A DNA stretch of 64,000 nucleotides from Acetobacter okinawensis (GCF_002153655.1 NZ_JOPJ01000006.1:186001-250000), one strand, 5' to 3'; positions 9,814 to 18,814 are shown, counted from the stretch's first letter. Numbers and translations are program-made. The notes: generated by a model not told the origin, from the letters alone.

Positions 9814-10502
9814 CAAATAATACAATAACCATACCAGCGCAGGGTGAAAACAGACCCGAGGGACGGGGCGCTCTGGCAGCGTACGCCTACCAGCAGATCC
9901 GTGACCAGCTTATCTATTGCCGTTATCAGGGTGGGGAGCGTCTTGTGCTCCGGCCGCTGGCGGCATCGCTGGGGTTAAGCCCGACCCCTGTGCGTGAGGC
10001 GTTGCTGCGCCTTGTCTCCGAGCAGGCACTGGTGCTGGATGAGCGGAATACGGCCTGCGTACCGCTGACCTCCCGTTCTGTGTTTTTGGATATTCATGGT
10101 GTGCGTGAAGTGCTTGAAGAGCGCGTGACCCGCGACCTGGCCACGCACATCACGTCCGAACAGATTGCTGTGCTGGAAGAAAAGCACAAAGCCTTTATTG
10201 CCGCTTACGCAGCGGGGGAGCCGCATGCAACTGCGGTGACCAATGTGTATTTTCATAGCACCGGGGCCAGTTTTTCCAGACTATCGGTGACTGTGGGGCT
10301 GATCCGGGGCTTGTGGGCACGCATGGGGCCGATTTATGCGGCGGCAAATGGCCTGCCCACAATCAGCCCCGCCAACCCGGACCACCCACACCTGCAATTG
10401 CTGGAGGCCTTCCGCGCGGGCGATGCGGATGCAGCGGTCAGGGCGTTGAAGAGAGACTTTATGCAGGCCAAGGAATGGCTGGAGCCCCTGCTGCCCAACT
10501 AG
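9810..10502 (+). CDS. GntR-family transcriptional regulator (FCD type)
   Basis: The 230-aa product has an N-terminal winged helix-turn-helix at ~22-80 (YQQIRDQLIYCRY, then LRPLAASLGLSPTPVREALLRL, the classic GntR DNA-binding sequence). An all-helical effector domain at ~90-225 looks like a diverged FCD domain. FCD regulators typically sense organic acids or sugar acids. The usual FCD metal-binding His/Asp pattern is not obvious apart from a His in the VYFHSTGAS segment. The start overlaps the exporter stop by 4 nt, so the two are probably one transcript and the protein may regulate that exporter. The ligand is unknown. Confidence 0.85.
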   Translation: MTNNTITIPAQGENRPEGRGALAAYAYQQIRDQLIYCRYQGGERLVLRPLAASLGLSPTPVREALLRLVSEQALVLDERNTACVPLTSRSVFLDIHGVREVLEERVTRDLATHITSEQIAVLEEKHKAFIAAYAAGEPHATAVTNVYFHSTGASFSRLSVTVGLIRGLWARMGPIYAAANGLPTISPANPDHPHLQLLEAFRAGDADAAVRALKRDFMQAKEWLEPLLPN

Positions 10503-10516
10503 GGAGTACATAAAAA

Positions 10517-10560
10517 AACGCCCTGTTGCTGCCAGTATAAAATGGCGGCAACAGGGCGTT
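10517..10560 (-). terminator. Rho-independent terminator of the min operon
   Basis: Arms at 10517-10534 and 10543-10560 form an 18-bp stem with one G-U pair and an 8-nt loop. Read on the minus strand, the stem is followed by a run of seven T (complement of 10512-10518), so it terminates transcription coming from minE. On the plus strand it follows the GntR gene but lacks a good T run. Confidence 0.88.
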
Positions 10561-10608
10561 GGTTCCGGCCCACCCAGTGCCAAGGCGTGGGTGGCTGCTA
10601 CGGAGCGT

Positions 10609-10893
10609 TTAGTCTTTTTTGGCGTTTTCTGCCCTGTCGGTCAGGCCGGGGACTTCAACGTCAATTTCCAGAACAGAGCACTGAGCGCCCCGGTCCATTT
10701 TGATCTGCACCTTGTCCTGATCGACCGCGACATGGCGTTTGATCACTTCCATAATCTCGCGGTGCAGCTTGGCGAGCAGATCGTCCTTGCCGTCCCCGAC
10801 GGCAATCCGTTCGTGTGCAAGCAGAATCTGCAACCGGTCGCGGGCAACCGGTGCGGATGAGCGGCGCTTGAAGAGGCTGGAGAGGAATGTCAT
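10609..10893 (-). CDS. minE: Cell division topological specificity factor MinE
   Basis: MinE stimulates MinD ATPase and drives the Min oscillation that confines division to midcell. The protein is 94 aa, a normal length. The N-terminal membrane-binding helix ([10 protein letters not shown]) is followed by the anti-MinCD segment [13 protein letters not shown] and the dimerisation domain ([13 protein letters not shown]). The start overlaps the minD stop in an ATGA arrangement, so translation is coupled to minD. A strong terminator follows at 10517-10560. Confidence 0.95.
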   Translation of the reverse strand: MTFLSSLFKRRSSAPVARDRLQILLAHERIAVGDGKDDLLAKLHREIMEVIKRHVAVDQDKVQIKMDRGAQCSVLEIDVEVPGLTDRAENAKKD

Positions 10894-11705
10894 GCGACTC
10901 TCCGTTTAAACAGCCAGTCAAACAGACCCTTGCGTTCTGTGGGAATGGTGACTTCCACCTTCTCTCCCATCAGGCGGCGTGCGGCTTCGGTGTAAGCGCG
11001 GGCTGGCGCGCTTTCGGGTTCCGCAATGGTTACGGGCGCGCCCACGTTGGATGCCTTGAGCACATCCGGGCTTTCGGGGATAATGCCCAGCAGCGGGATG
11101 GACAGGATTTCCAGCACATCGTCCGTGCCCAGCATGTCCCCACGGGCGGCACGCTGTGGGTCGTAGCGGGTGATCAGGAGGAACTTCTCCATCTTCTCAC
11201 CCGCCTTGGCTTTTTCCGTGGTGCTGTCGAGCATGCCGATAATACGGTCGCTGTCACGCACGGAGGAGACTTCGGGGTTGGTGACGATCACGGCCATGTC
11301 TGCATGGTGCATGGCCATTTGCGCGCCACGCTCAATGCCTGCGGGGCTGTCGCAGATCACCCAGTCGAACTTTTTGCTCAGGTCGGCAATGACCTTGGCC
11401 ACACCTTCGGATGTCAGGGCATCCTTGTCGCGCGTTTGCGAGGCGGGGAGGAGGGAGAGGGTATCTACCCGCTTGTCCTTGATCAGGGCCTGAGCGAGGT
11501 TGGCGTCGCCTTGAATGACGTTGATAAGGTCGAACACCACGCGGCGCTCGGCACCCATGACAAGGTCGAGGTTACGCAGCCCAACGTCAAAATCGACCAG
11601 AACCACGCTCTGGCCCGCCTTGGCCAGCGCGGCCCCCAGAGCTGCGGTGGAGGTGGTCTTGCCGACACCCCCTTTGCCTGACGTGACGACCAGAACCTTT
11701 GCCAT
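10890..11705 (-). CDS. minD: Septum site-determining ATPase MinD
   Basis: MinD is the membrane-cycling ParA/MinD ATPase that recruits MinC. The 271-aa product begins [20 protein letters not shown], with the deviant Walker A GKGGVGKT at 10-17. The C-terminus carries an amphipathic membrane-targeting helix ([11 protein letters not shown]). The start at 11705 is chosen because AGGAAGAGGA lies just upstream and the family begins here; the frame extends 19 codons further upstream without family resemblance. It is the middle gene of minC-minD-minE, and overlaps minE by 4 nt. Confidence 0.96.
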   Translation of the reverse strand: MAKVLVVTSGKGGVGKTTSTAALGAALAKAGQSVVLVDFDVGLRNLDLVMGAERRVVFDLINVIQGDANLAQALIKDKRVDTLSLLPASQTRDKDALTSEGVAKVIADLSKKFDWVICDSPAGIERGAQMAMHHADMAVIVTNPEVSSVRDSDRIIGMLDSTTEKAKAGEKMEKFLLITRYDPQRAARGDMLGTDDVLEILSIPLLGIIPESPDVLKASNVGAPVTIAEPESAPARAYTEAARRLMGEKVEVTIPTERKGLFDWLFKRRVA

Positions 11706-11853
11706 CAGTCTTCCTCTTCCTTTGTAAGCCGGTAAAGCCGTGTGCTTTATGCAACGGCGCAATCTGGCACAGACATTACAATCTGCACGGGAAAATGAAA
11801 CTTATAATATGACATTCACACGGTTTTTGTCGGATGTTTTATGCAAACCCGCA

Positions 11854-12549
11854 TCAGGGTAGGGGTTTGAATGCCAAAGTCTCCCCCGTGAGCAGAACCT
11901 GCGTGGGTTTGTCTGTGCATTTTGCATCCATTTCTTCCGCCGTGGCGTAGAATCCGTCAATGGCTACAAGCTCGGCGGCAAGGCTGCGTGTAAATATCCG
12001 TGCATCTGCATTGCCTCCGATCCCCGCAATGGCGCGCCCGCGCAGAGCGCCGTAAATATGCACGGAGCCGCCTGCCGTAACCTCAGCACCCGAAGACACG
12101 GCACCCAGAATAACCACATCGCCATCGGGCCATATGATATGTTGCCCCGAGCGCACGCTTTCCTCCACCACCAGTGTGGGGGGGAGTGTCGGGGTCATGT
12201 CATTTTCGGGGATGGTGACAGGGCCGGAGGCGCGGCCGCCCATCGGGCTTTCCGGCCACTCCCAGTTTGCAACGGCGGGCCAGGTTTTGTCCCCGCCTTC
12301 TATGCCCAGCACGCGTATGCCGCGTTCTTGCAGGGCGGGCAGCAGGTAGGGCAGGTCGGGTGTGCTGGCCTGCATCAGGCTAAGGTCGAGAATGACAGGT
12401 TTGCCCGCAAAAAAACCGGCAGCACGCTGGATCTGGTGGTCCAGTGCGGCCAGCCAGTCCGTGAGCGGTGCTTCCGGTGTCAGGGTCAGGGCCAGAAAGG
12501 AGCGCCCGGACATGCGGATGCGAGAAGGGGAGGAATGTGTGCCGGACAA
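11854..12549 (-). CDS. minC: Septum site-determining protein MinC
   Basis: MinC blocks FtsZ polymerisation away from midcell. The N-terminal domain (GRSFLALTLTPEAPL to LGIEGG) matches the FtsZ-inhibiting fold. A Pro/Thr linker follows, then a C-terminal right-handed beta-helix (VRSGQHIIWPDGDVVILGAVSSG, GSVHIYGALRGRAIAG) that binds MinD. The start is uncertain. The ATG at 12513 has no ribosome site and would cut into the conserved first strand. TTG at 12549 (used here) has a GAGAG about 10 nt upstream and gives 231 aa, close to the family length. An ATG at 12723 would leave only 13 bp to the divergent gene. It lies 148 bp upstream of minD in the same direction. Confidence 0.88.
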   Translation of the reverse strand: MSGTHSSPSRIRMSGRSFLALTLTPEAPLTDWLAALDHQIQRAAGFFAGKPVILDLSLMQASTPDLPYLLPALQERGIRVLGIEGGDKTWPAVANWEWPESPMGGRASGPVTIPENDMTPTLPPTLVVEESVRSGQHIIWPDGDVVILGAVSSGAEVTAGGSVHIYGALRGRAIAGIGGNADARIFTRSLAAELVAIDGFYATAEEMDAKCTDKPTQVLLTGETLAFKPLP

Positions 12550-12736
12550 CGAACGGATGCTCTCTTCAAAATCAGGAACGCTGTGTAAGCGTGTAGAATA
12601 ACAGGGTAGTATTGCAACAGAGAAGTTTGTGTTGCGTCTGGTTTTTGCCAACAGGAGGGGTATGTGCGGAAATTGATGGGCCTTGCCCGGTTTTCCCTCT
12701 GGCGTGGCTGCATGCAATGGCATAAAGCACTAGGGT

Positions 12737-13405
12737 ATGCGTACCCTGTTCCATTTCCCCCTCTCTCCAGCCAGCCGGACGGTGCGTCTTGTGCTGGGCG
12801 AAAAACGCCTGCCGTTTGAAGCGATTGTTGAACGGACGTGGGAAAAACGTCCCGAATTCCTTGCCCTTAACCCTGCGGGGGATGTGCCCGTTCTGGTGGA
12901 AGATAACGGGCTGATCGTGCCGGATGTGCATGTGATCTGCGAATATCTGGAAGAGGCCTATGCCGATATTCCGCTCTTGGGCCGCACGCTGGCCGAGCGG
13001 GTGGAGGTGCGCAGGGTTGTGGCGTGGTTTGAAACCCTGTTCGCACGTGAAGTATCGGGCCGCTTTATTGATGAGCGGGCGATGAAGCGCCTGAGCGGGC
13101 GTGGCAACCCGGACGGTGGTGCGCTGCGCGAGGCTTATGCCGCCATGCGCCCGTTGATGAAATACGTGAACGATCTGGCCGAAAACCGGAACTGGCTAGG
13201 CGGGCATTTTTTGTCCCTGGCCGATTTTACGGCTGCGGCCCATCTGTCCTGCCTTGATTTTATTGGCGACATAGACTGGTCCAAGGTCCCTGCCGTGCGG
13301 GACTGGTACGCCAGAATGAAGTCACGCCCGTGCTTCCGCCCGCTGCTGAATGACCGCGTGTCCGGCATTACGCCGCCTGATTACTACACCAATCTGGATT
13401 TCTGA
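12737..13405 (+). CDS. Glutathione-transferase-fold protein, probable FzlA-like division factor
   Basis: This 222-aa protein has an N-terminal thioredoxin-like GST domain (residues 1-80: LFHFPLSPASRTVRLVLGEK, NPAGDVPVLVEDNG, ICEYLEEAY) and an all-helical C-terminal domain with the GST motif GHFLSLADFTAA near 155. It ends YYTNLDF. As I recall, Caulobacter FzlA, a GST-like protein that binds FtsZ and activates septal wall synthesis, has the same N-terminal pattern and a similar acidic/aromatic C-terminal tail needed for function. Location directly divergent from minCDE fits a division role. A plain glutathione transferase is the alternative. The family assignment is firm; the FzlA assignment is inference. 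Confidence 0.72.
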   Translation: MRTLFHFPLSPASRTVRLVLGEKRLPFEAIVERTWEKRPEFLALNPAGDVPVLVEDNGLIVPDVHVICEYLEEAYADIPLLGRTLAERVEVRRVVAWFETLFAREVSGRFIDERAMKRLSGRGNPDGGALREAYAAMRPLMKYVNDLAENRNWLGGHFLSLADFTAAAHLSCLDFIGDIDWSKVPAVRDWYARMKSRPCFRPLLNDRVSGITPPDYYTNLDF

Positions 13406-13433
13406 TATTTTGATACCGAAAAATACCACGCCG

Positions 13434-14612
13434 ATGTTTGATGTCCTTGTCATCGGCGGTGGGGCCGCCGGGTTGATGGCGGCGATAACAGCAGGCCAGC
13501 GTGGCCGCAGCGTGGCGGTTCTGGAGCATGGGCCGGAGGTCGGGCGTAAAATCCTTATTTCTGGTGGCGGGCGGTGTAACTTTACCAACCAGACCATGCG
13601 GGCGGACCGCTTTTTGTCTGCCAACCCGCATTTTGTAAAATCCGCCATCAGCCGCTACCAGCCATCCCATTTTCTGGACCTGCTGGCCAAGCACCGCATT
13701 GCATGGCACGAAAAAAAGCTGGGCCAGCTTTTTTGTGACAATTCCGCCCATGACATCGTGCATATGCTGCTTGATGAATGTGCAGCCGCACATGTGCGGG
13801 TCCTGACCGATGTGCGGGTTTACGATATTGGCAAATCCGACTTTTTCCGGGTCCAGACATCCCGGGGGGATATGACAGCCCGCGCCGTGGTGCTGGCAAC
13901 GGGTGGTCTGTCCATACCCAAGCTGGGGGCCAGCCGCTTTGCGTATGAGATGGCGCGGCAGTTCGGCCTTACCGTTGTTCCACCCGAACCAGCCCTTGTG
14001 CCGCTGACCTTTGGTGGGGAGAGTGATGAATGGGTGCGCTCCCTTGCCGGGCTGTCGCTCCCCGTGCGGGTCACATGCGGTAAAGTAGCGTTTGATGAGG
14101 CCCTTTTGTTTACGCACAGGGGCATGTCTGGCCCCGCCTTGCTGCAAATTTCGTCTTACTGGTCTGCCGGGCAAACTCTGTCTGTGGACTTTCTGCCCGG
14201 TCAGGACCTTGCGGCTCTGTTGCTGAAGCTGAAAAAAGAAGGCTCCAAGGCAAAAGGGGCAGGCGCGCTTGCCCGCTGGCTCCCCCAGCGTCTGGCGCAC
14301 GCCATGGTAGAGCTGGGCGCACCGGAGCGCACACTGGCCGAATGGGCTGACAGGGATATCCGGCTCATGGCCGAGCGGGTACACCGTATGCAGCTTAAAC
14401 CACAGGGGACGGAGGGTTTTGCCAAAGCCGAGGTCACGCGTGGTGGGGTGGATACCAAAGGTCTGTCCTCCCGTACCATGGAGGCCACGTCCGTGCCGGG
14501 TCTGTATGTGGTGGGCGAGGCTGTGGACGTTACCGGCTGGCTGGGTGGCTACAACTTCCACTGGGCATGGGCCAGCGGCCATGCCGCGGGGGAAGTGGCC
14601 GGGGCGGAGTAG
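13434..14612 (+). CDS. HI0933/YhiN-type NAD(P)/FAD-dependent oxidoreductase
   Basis: The 392-aa flavoprotein has an N-terminal dinucleotide-binding motif VIGGGAAGLMAAITA at residues ~6-20, the family signature GRKILISGGGRCNFTN near 42-57 and a C-terminal FAD contact segment (GLYVVGEAVDVTGWLGGYNFHWAWASGHAAG), all typical of the HI0933 family. Members are widespread in bacteria; one relative reduces bile-acid intermediates, but the general cellular role is unknown. The start at 13434 was chosen because the Rossmann strand begins immediately after it. It lies 28 bp behind the FzlA-like gene and may share its transcript. Confidence 0.86.
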   Translation: MFDVLVIGGGAAGLMAAITAGQRGRSVAVLEHGPEVGRKILISGGGRCNFTNQTMRADRFLSANPHFVKSAISRYQPSHFLDLLAKHRIAWHEKKLGQLFCDNSAHDIVHMLLDECAAAHVRVLTDVRVYDIGKSDFFRVQTSRGDMTARAVVLATGGLSIPKLGASRFAYEMARQFGLTVVPPEPALVPLTFGGESDEWVRSLAGLSLPVRVTCGKVAFDEALLFTHRGMSGPALLQISSYWSAGQTLSVDFLPGQDLAALLLKLKKEGSKAKGAGALARWLPQRLAHAMVELGAPERTLAEWADRDIRLMAERVHRMQLKPQGTEGFAKAEVTRGGVDTKGLSSRTMEATSVPGLYVVGEAVDVTGWLGGYNFHWAWASGHAAGEVAGAE

Positions 14613-14654
14613 CCTTGCCACCCGCCTTGCCAGCCATGCCGGCCCTATGGGGGC

Positions 14655-15626
14655 TTACTGGTTTTTGATCTGCCCCGCCAGTTCCAGTTCCAGTGCCCGG
14701 GCATAGACCGTGCGTTTGGGCAGGCCAGCAGCGGCTGCGGCCAGCGCTGCGGCATCCTTGACCGAGTGTGTGTCCAGCAGGGCGCGTAAGGTGGTGTCCA
14801 GATCATCGGCGGAGGTTTCAACCTCCGGGGCAGGGCCAAGGAGCACCGTAATTTCGCCGCGTGGTGGGGTCTGGGTGTAAAAATTAGCCAGTTCTTCCGC
14901 CGTGCCGCGTTTGACCTCTTCAAAGCGTTTGGTCAGCTCCCGTGCAACAGCCGCGGGGCGGTCTGGGCCAAAGACGCTGGCCATGTCCACCAGTGTTTCG
15001 GCCAGGCGGTGTGGGGCTTCATGCCAGATGAGTGTGGCGCTTAGGCCTGCACGCTCGGCTGCGTGCAGTCTGGCAAAAGCCTCCTTGCGGGCTGCGGAGC
15101 GTGGGGGCGGAAACCCGACAAACAGATAAGGATGCGGGGGCAGGCCAGACAGGACAAGCGCAGTCAATGCCGCATTGGGGCCGGGGACAACGGTTACGGG
15201 AATATCCGCATCAATGGCGGCGCGGGTGAGCCTGAACCCGGGGTCCGAGAGCAGGGGCATGCCTGCGTCCGATACAAGAGCAATATGTGCGCCCTCGCTC
15301 AGGCGGCGGATCAGGTTGGGAACACGCTGGCGTTCATTATGTTCATGCAGCGCTTCTGTCCGGACGGAAATTCCCCTGTCGGACAAAAGGCGGGCCGTCA
15401 TGCGGGTGTCTTCGCACAAAACCAGATCAGCCCGTGCCAGTGCCTCGGCCCCTCTGGGGCTAAAATCACCCAGATTGCCAATGGGCGTTGCCACCAGTAC
15501 AAGCCCACCGGAAGAACGCGCATGACTTGGCGCATCCGCTTGGGTATGCAAAGGTTCGATCCCATGAGAAGACGCTGCCTCGGACGGGGTGTTGGTAGAG
15601 GATGATCTGGATGATGACGCGTGCAT
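14655..15626 (-). CDS. rsmI: 16S rRNA (cytidine-1402-2'-O)-methyltransferase RsmI
   Basis: RsmI methylates the ribose of C1402 in the decoding centre, using S-adenosylmethionine. From the ATG at 15626 the protein has 323 aa. After a non-conserved Ser-rich leader of ~45 residues come VATPIGNLGDFSPRG, the tetrapyrrole-methylase motif CEDTRMTARLL, DAGMPLLSDPG and VPGPNAALTALVLSGLP. The 15626 start has AGGAG 6 nt upstream; a further in-frame ATG at 15677 lies deep in the opposite gene. It is divergent from the LpoA-like gene with overlapping 5' ends (15611-15626), the same divergent pair as rsmI/lpoA in enterobacteria. Confidence 0.93.
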   Translation of the reverse strand: MHASSSRSSSTNTPSEAASSHGIEPLHTQADAPSHARSSGGLVLVATPIGNLGDFSPRGAEALARADLVLCEDTRMTARLLSDRGISVRTEALHEHNERQRVPNLIRRLSEGAHIALVSDAGMPLLSDPGFRLTRAAIDADIPVTVVPGPNAALTALVLSGLPPHPYLFVGFPPPRSAARKEAFARLHAAERAGLSATLIWHEAPHRLAETLVDMASVFGPDRPAAVARELTKRFEEVKRGTAEELANFYTQTPPRGEITVLLGPAPEVETSADDLDTTLRALLDTHSVKDAAALAAAAAGLPKRTVYARALELELAGQIKNQ

Positions 15627-17038
15627 ACTCGCTCCTGTCAGGGCTTTCCCGTCAAGGTCTGGCGGCAAACCGGGCATTGTGCAAGACCGGAGTGGCTGCT
15701 CTTGGTGTTACGGGGCTGGTTCTTGCCGGATGTGCCGACCAGTCCACATCCACAGGGTCTGGCTCGGTTCAGGCTCCTGCCCAGCAGGCTGCCAGCCACA
15801 AGGTCGGGGTGCTGCTGCCCCTGAGCGGCACAAACGCCACGCTCGGGCGTGAACTGCTTGCAGGCGCGCAACTGGCCCTTGGTGGGGCAGGGCTACCCGC
15901 AGACATGCAGATGGATGTGCATGATACGGCGGCAATAGGGGGGGCTGAACAGGCGACCTCTGCTGCTATTCAGGCGGGGGATGGCATTCTGCTTGGCCCG
16001 CTGACCAGTGGGGACACTGCTGTGGCAGCACCTGCCGCGCAGGCTGCGGGTATTCCCGTTCTAGCATTTACCAGCGATATTGGGCAGGGGCGTCCGGGTG
16101 TGTGGGTTATGGGCATAACCCCCGAGGAGCAGGTGCAGCAACTTGTTGCCCAAGCCAAACGGGATGGCCGGCAGCATTTTGCAGCCCTTCTGCCAGACAA
16201 TGCTCTGGGTCACGCTCTGGGCAATGGGCTGATCAGCGCATGCCGTGATCAGGGGCTGGCAGCGCCGAGTATTGCCTACCACAATGGCACGGCGGACAGC
16301 ATCAGCCTGACATTACGTCAGCTTTCCAATTATGATGCACGTCTGGCGGCTGTCAAACAGGCTATGCCCACAACTCCTGTGCCGGGTGCGACCACAACCA
16401 GCGGCAACCCCAGCGAGGTTCCCACGCTGACCGAATTGCCCCAGCTCCCGTCCAGTCTGGCAACCGCTCTGGGCCAGAATGTTAACCAGCCAGCCCCGCA
16501 GCCTGCCGCTGGAGCCGATGCGCCGGTAGCCGCACAGCAACTGACACTGGGCAACCCGCCGTTTGACGCGCTGCTGCTGGGGGATATCGGGCTTGGGCTC
16601 AAGAACGTGCTGGACGCGGTGGCGCTGACGCAGGTCAGCATGCCCTACGTCCGTATTATGGGGCCGGGGCTCTGGGCCTCCTTTGCCTCCAAGCTGGGGG
16701 CGATCAAGGGGGCGTGGTACGCAGCGCCCGACCCCACATCGCGTCAGGCTTTTGTCTCGCGCTTTATGGCGCGTAACCACCATATGCCCAAGCCTTTGGC
16801 AGATATGTCCTACGATGCGGCAATGGCGGCTGTGACCGTGGCCCGCAGTGGCGAGCCCGGATTCCCGGTCAAGGCGCTCACCCGGCCGGGTGGCTTTGCC
16901 GGGGTGGATGGCACCTTTACACTTCTGCCCGACGGGCGGGTGCGCCGCGCGCTTGCTGTGTTTGAGGTGATTGGTAACGGGAGTGATGCCCGCATGATCT
17001 CCGCTCCGGTGCAGATGCGTACAGGGACATCAGGTTAA
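15611..17038 (+). CDS. LpoA/YraM-like lipoprotein (penicillin-binding protein activator family)
   Basis: The predicted 475-aa lipoprotein has a signal sequence with lipobox LAGC at residues 38-41, so it should be anchored in the outer membrane. The body is a periplasmic-binding-protein type I fold: KVGVLLPLSGTNATLGRELLAGAQLAL near 60, GPLTSGDTAVAAPAAQAAGIPVLAF near 130, and LLGDIGLGLKNVLDAV near 325. A Pro/Ala-rich insert lies around 250-300. In E. coli the matching fold is the C-terminal domain of LpoA, which activates PBP1a; position next to rsmI supports the link. ATG at 15611 is preferred because AGAGG ends 9 nt upstream; 15602 is the alternative. A terminator follows. Confidence 0.85.
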   Translation: MMTRAYSLLSGLSRQGLAANRALCKTGVAALGVTGLVLAGCADQSTSTGSGSVQAPAQQAASHKVGVLLPLSGTNATLGRELLAGAQLALGGAGLPADMQMDVHDTAAIGGAEQATSAAIQAGDGILLGPLTSGDTAVAAPAAQAAGIPVLAFTSDIGQGRPGVWVMGITPEEQVQQLVAQAKRDGRQHFAALLPDNALGHALGNGLISACRDQGLAAPSIAYHNGTADSISLTLRQLSNYDARLAAVKQAMPTTPVPGATTTSGNPSEVPTLTELPQLPSSLATALGQNVNQPAPQPAAGADAPVAAQQLTLGNPPFDALLLGDIGLGLKNVLDAVALTQVSMPYVRIMGPGLWASFASKLGAIKGAWYAAPDPTSRQAFVSRFMARNHHMPKPLADMSYDAAMAAVTVARSGEPGFPVKALTRPGGFAGVDGTFTLLPDGRVRRALAVFEVIGNGSDARMISAPVQMRTGTSG

Positions 17039-17083
17039 CCGGAACAGGCCGGGCCGCTTAAGGCCCGGGTGGTCATTTAAGGT

Positions 17084-17118
17084 AAAGGCGGCTGCACACC
17101 ATGTGGGCCGCCTTTTTT
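17084..17118 (+). terminator. Rho-independent terminator after the LpoA-like gene
   Basis: Arms at 17084-17092 and 17107-17115 form a 9-bp GC-rich stem whose right arm runs into six T. It separates the LpoA-like gene from the convergent TPR gene. A second GC-rich stem (17049-17055 with 17062-17068) lies just upstream. Confidence 0.85.
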
Positions 17119-17120
17119 GT

Positions 17121-18719
17121 TCAGGTGCCAGCACCGGTCATGCTGTTCAGCACCTGCGCTACGCGGGCCACAACATCCTGCCAGTGCCGTGGCGTGGTCT
17201 GGCGGATAATGCGCAAGCTCGGGTACCACGGGCTGTCCTCGCGCCCATGTAGCCAGCGCCAGCAGTTGTCATAACGGTCCATCAGCAGCACGGGTTTGCC
17301 CAGAGCCCCCGCCAGATGCACAACGGCTGTATCGACCGAGACAACCACATCCAGCGCCATGATAAGGGCTGCGGTATCCTCCATTGTATGCAGGCTGTCG
17401 GTTGGGTCATACAGAGCCATGCCTTCTGGCGGGTCCATCATCTGCTCGGCATAAGGGCCTTTTTGCAGGCTTATCAGGTTAATGCCCGGTATCTGGCCCA
17501 AGGGAGCCAGCGTGTGCAGGGGCATGGAGCGCCTGCGGTCAACCATATGTGCGGTGTAAACGCTTGGGCGCGGAGCACCGCCCCAGACCAGCCCCACGTT
17601 CAGTTTGCCATTACAGGGCACAAGTGGGGCTAGCGCCTTAACCTTGGTTGTATTGGCTTGCAGGTAAGGTACGGGCGCGCCCCAAGGTTGAGATGTCTCG
17701 GTAAAAACCCGTGGCAGGCTTATAAACGGGCAGTGCCAGTCGTATGTGGGCGGTGTGCTGCCAACATGGACTGTGTGGACTTCTGGCATTGTACGGCACA
17801 GGTCGGCCAGACCGTCTGGCACCCATAGGTGGATTATAGCGCCACGCCCGGCCAGCGGCCGAACATAACGCAAGAACATGAGTGTATCCCCCAGCCCTTC
17901 CTCATGAGTCAGCAGGACATGCTGGTTCTTCAGGCTGGTGTTGGGGCCAAGGGTTGGTAACAGGCGCTCCATGGGTAGGGGCGCGTGGCCGGGCAGGTGG
18001 CAGCGCCATTCGTGCTCCTTCCAGCCCTGTGCGTACTGGCCAGCCTTGAGCAGGGCAACGGAGTGGTTGACCCTGATCCGTGCGTCCTGCGGGCGTAGGG
18101 CCAGAGCCTGCTGGTAGTAGGCAAATGCCTTTACCATCTGCCCTTGTGCAGCCAGAACAGAGCCAATATTGGCCAGTGTGGGCACATGCTCTGGCGCGTT
18201 GGGCAGGCAGTCTGTCAGATGTGTAAGGGCTGCATCCAGTGTGCCCTGCTCGGTATGGGCCATGGAGAGCAGGTTGTGGGCATGCATGTTGCCCGGCTGC
18301 TGGCTGGTTGCCTGTGTCAGGGTGGTTATGGCGGCCGCAAACTGCCCGGTCTGTACCAGCAGATCCCCCAGAATGGTGTTGATGCGGTTGTCTGCCGGGG
18401 CAAGTCTGGCTGCTGCGCGGCAGACCGCAATGGCTGCCGGGCGCTGGTTCAGGCTTGCCATAATATTGCTCAGGTCCTGCAGGGGGTGCAGGCTGTCGGG
18501 GTGGTGCAAGCCTCTGGCGGCCAGAATTTGGGCGGCTTCGTCTACATCTCCCTCACCACACAGGCAGAAGGCATGCAGGATAAGGGCCTGTTCGTTTTGC
18601 TGCGCGACAAGGGGGGCGAGCAGGGCGCGGGGGGTGGTGAACTGACCTGCCTGAATAGCCTGCATGGCGTGGCGCAGGGTGCTCAGGTCCAACCGGCTTA
18701 CGGGGGTGGGGGCTGGCAT
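17121..18719 (-). CDS. TPR protein with C-terminal glycosyltransferase-like domain
   Basis: The 532-aa protein has two parts. Residues ~15-240 are tetratricopeptide repeats (ALILHAFCLCGEGDVDEAAQIL, NTILGDLLVQTGQFAAAITTL, ANIGSVLAAQGQMVKAFAYYQQALALRP). Residues ~270-530 resemble GT-B/ADP-heptosyltransferase-like domains (HVLLTHEEGLGDTLMFLRYVR, LNVGLVWGGAP, MALDVVVSVDTAVVHLAGALGKPV). The VDTAVVHLAGALG motif is typical of TPR proteins that end in a GT9-like domain. Its substrate and partner are unknown; no signal peptide is seen, so it should be cytoplasmic. The Met at 18719 is used because an upstream in-frame ATG at 18794 falls inside the terminator of the carD gene. Confidence 0.78.
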   Translation of the reverse strand: MPAPTPVSRLDLSTLRHAMQAIQAGQFTTPRALLAPLVAQQNEQALILHAFCLCGEGDVDEAAQILAARGLHHPDSLHPLQDLSNIMASLNQRPAAIAVCRAAARLAPADNRINTILGDLLVQTGQFAAAITTLTQATSQQPGNMHAHNLLSMAHTEQGTLDAALTHLTDCLPNAPEHVPTLANIGSVLAAQGQMVKAFAYYQQALALRPQDARIRVNHSVALLKAGQYAQGWKEHEWRCHLPGHAPLPMERLLPTLGPNTSLKNQHVLLTHEEGLGDTLMFLRYVRPLAGRGAIIHLWVPDGLADLCRTMPEVHTVHVGSTPPTYDWHCPFISLPRVFTETSQPWGAPVPYLQANTTKVKALAPLVPCNGKLNVGLVWGGAPRPSVYTAHMVDRRRSMPLHTLAPLGQIPGINLISLQKGPYAEQMMDPPEGMALYDPTDSLHTMEDTAALIMALDVVVSVDTAVVHLAGALGKPVLLMDRYDNCWRWLHGREDSPWYPSLRIIRQTTPRHWQDVVARVAQVLNSMTGAGT

Positions 18720-18778
18720 GGTATCGGGTCCGTATGGGTTACGGGGTGGGGTGGTTGTTTGCACGGCGCGGCAGGGTA

Positions 18779-18814
18779 TAAAAAAACCCGGCAAGGCTGT
18801 GCGCCATGCCGGGT
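18779..18814 (-). terminator. Rho-independent terminator after carD
   Basis: Arms at 18786-18793 and 18807-18814 (8-bp GC-rich stem) are followed on the minus strand by seven T (complement of 18780-18786). It terminates transcription from the CarD gene and argues that the next gene starts at 18719, not earlier. Confidence 0.85.

Noticed and set aside
13368-14621. A 417-codon open frame on the minus strand opposite the HI0933-type flavoprotein
   Set aside because: Composition is typical of an antisense shadow (His/Gln/Arg-rich), and the flavoprotein motifs on the plus strand are clear.
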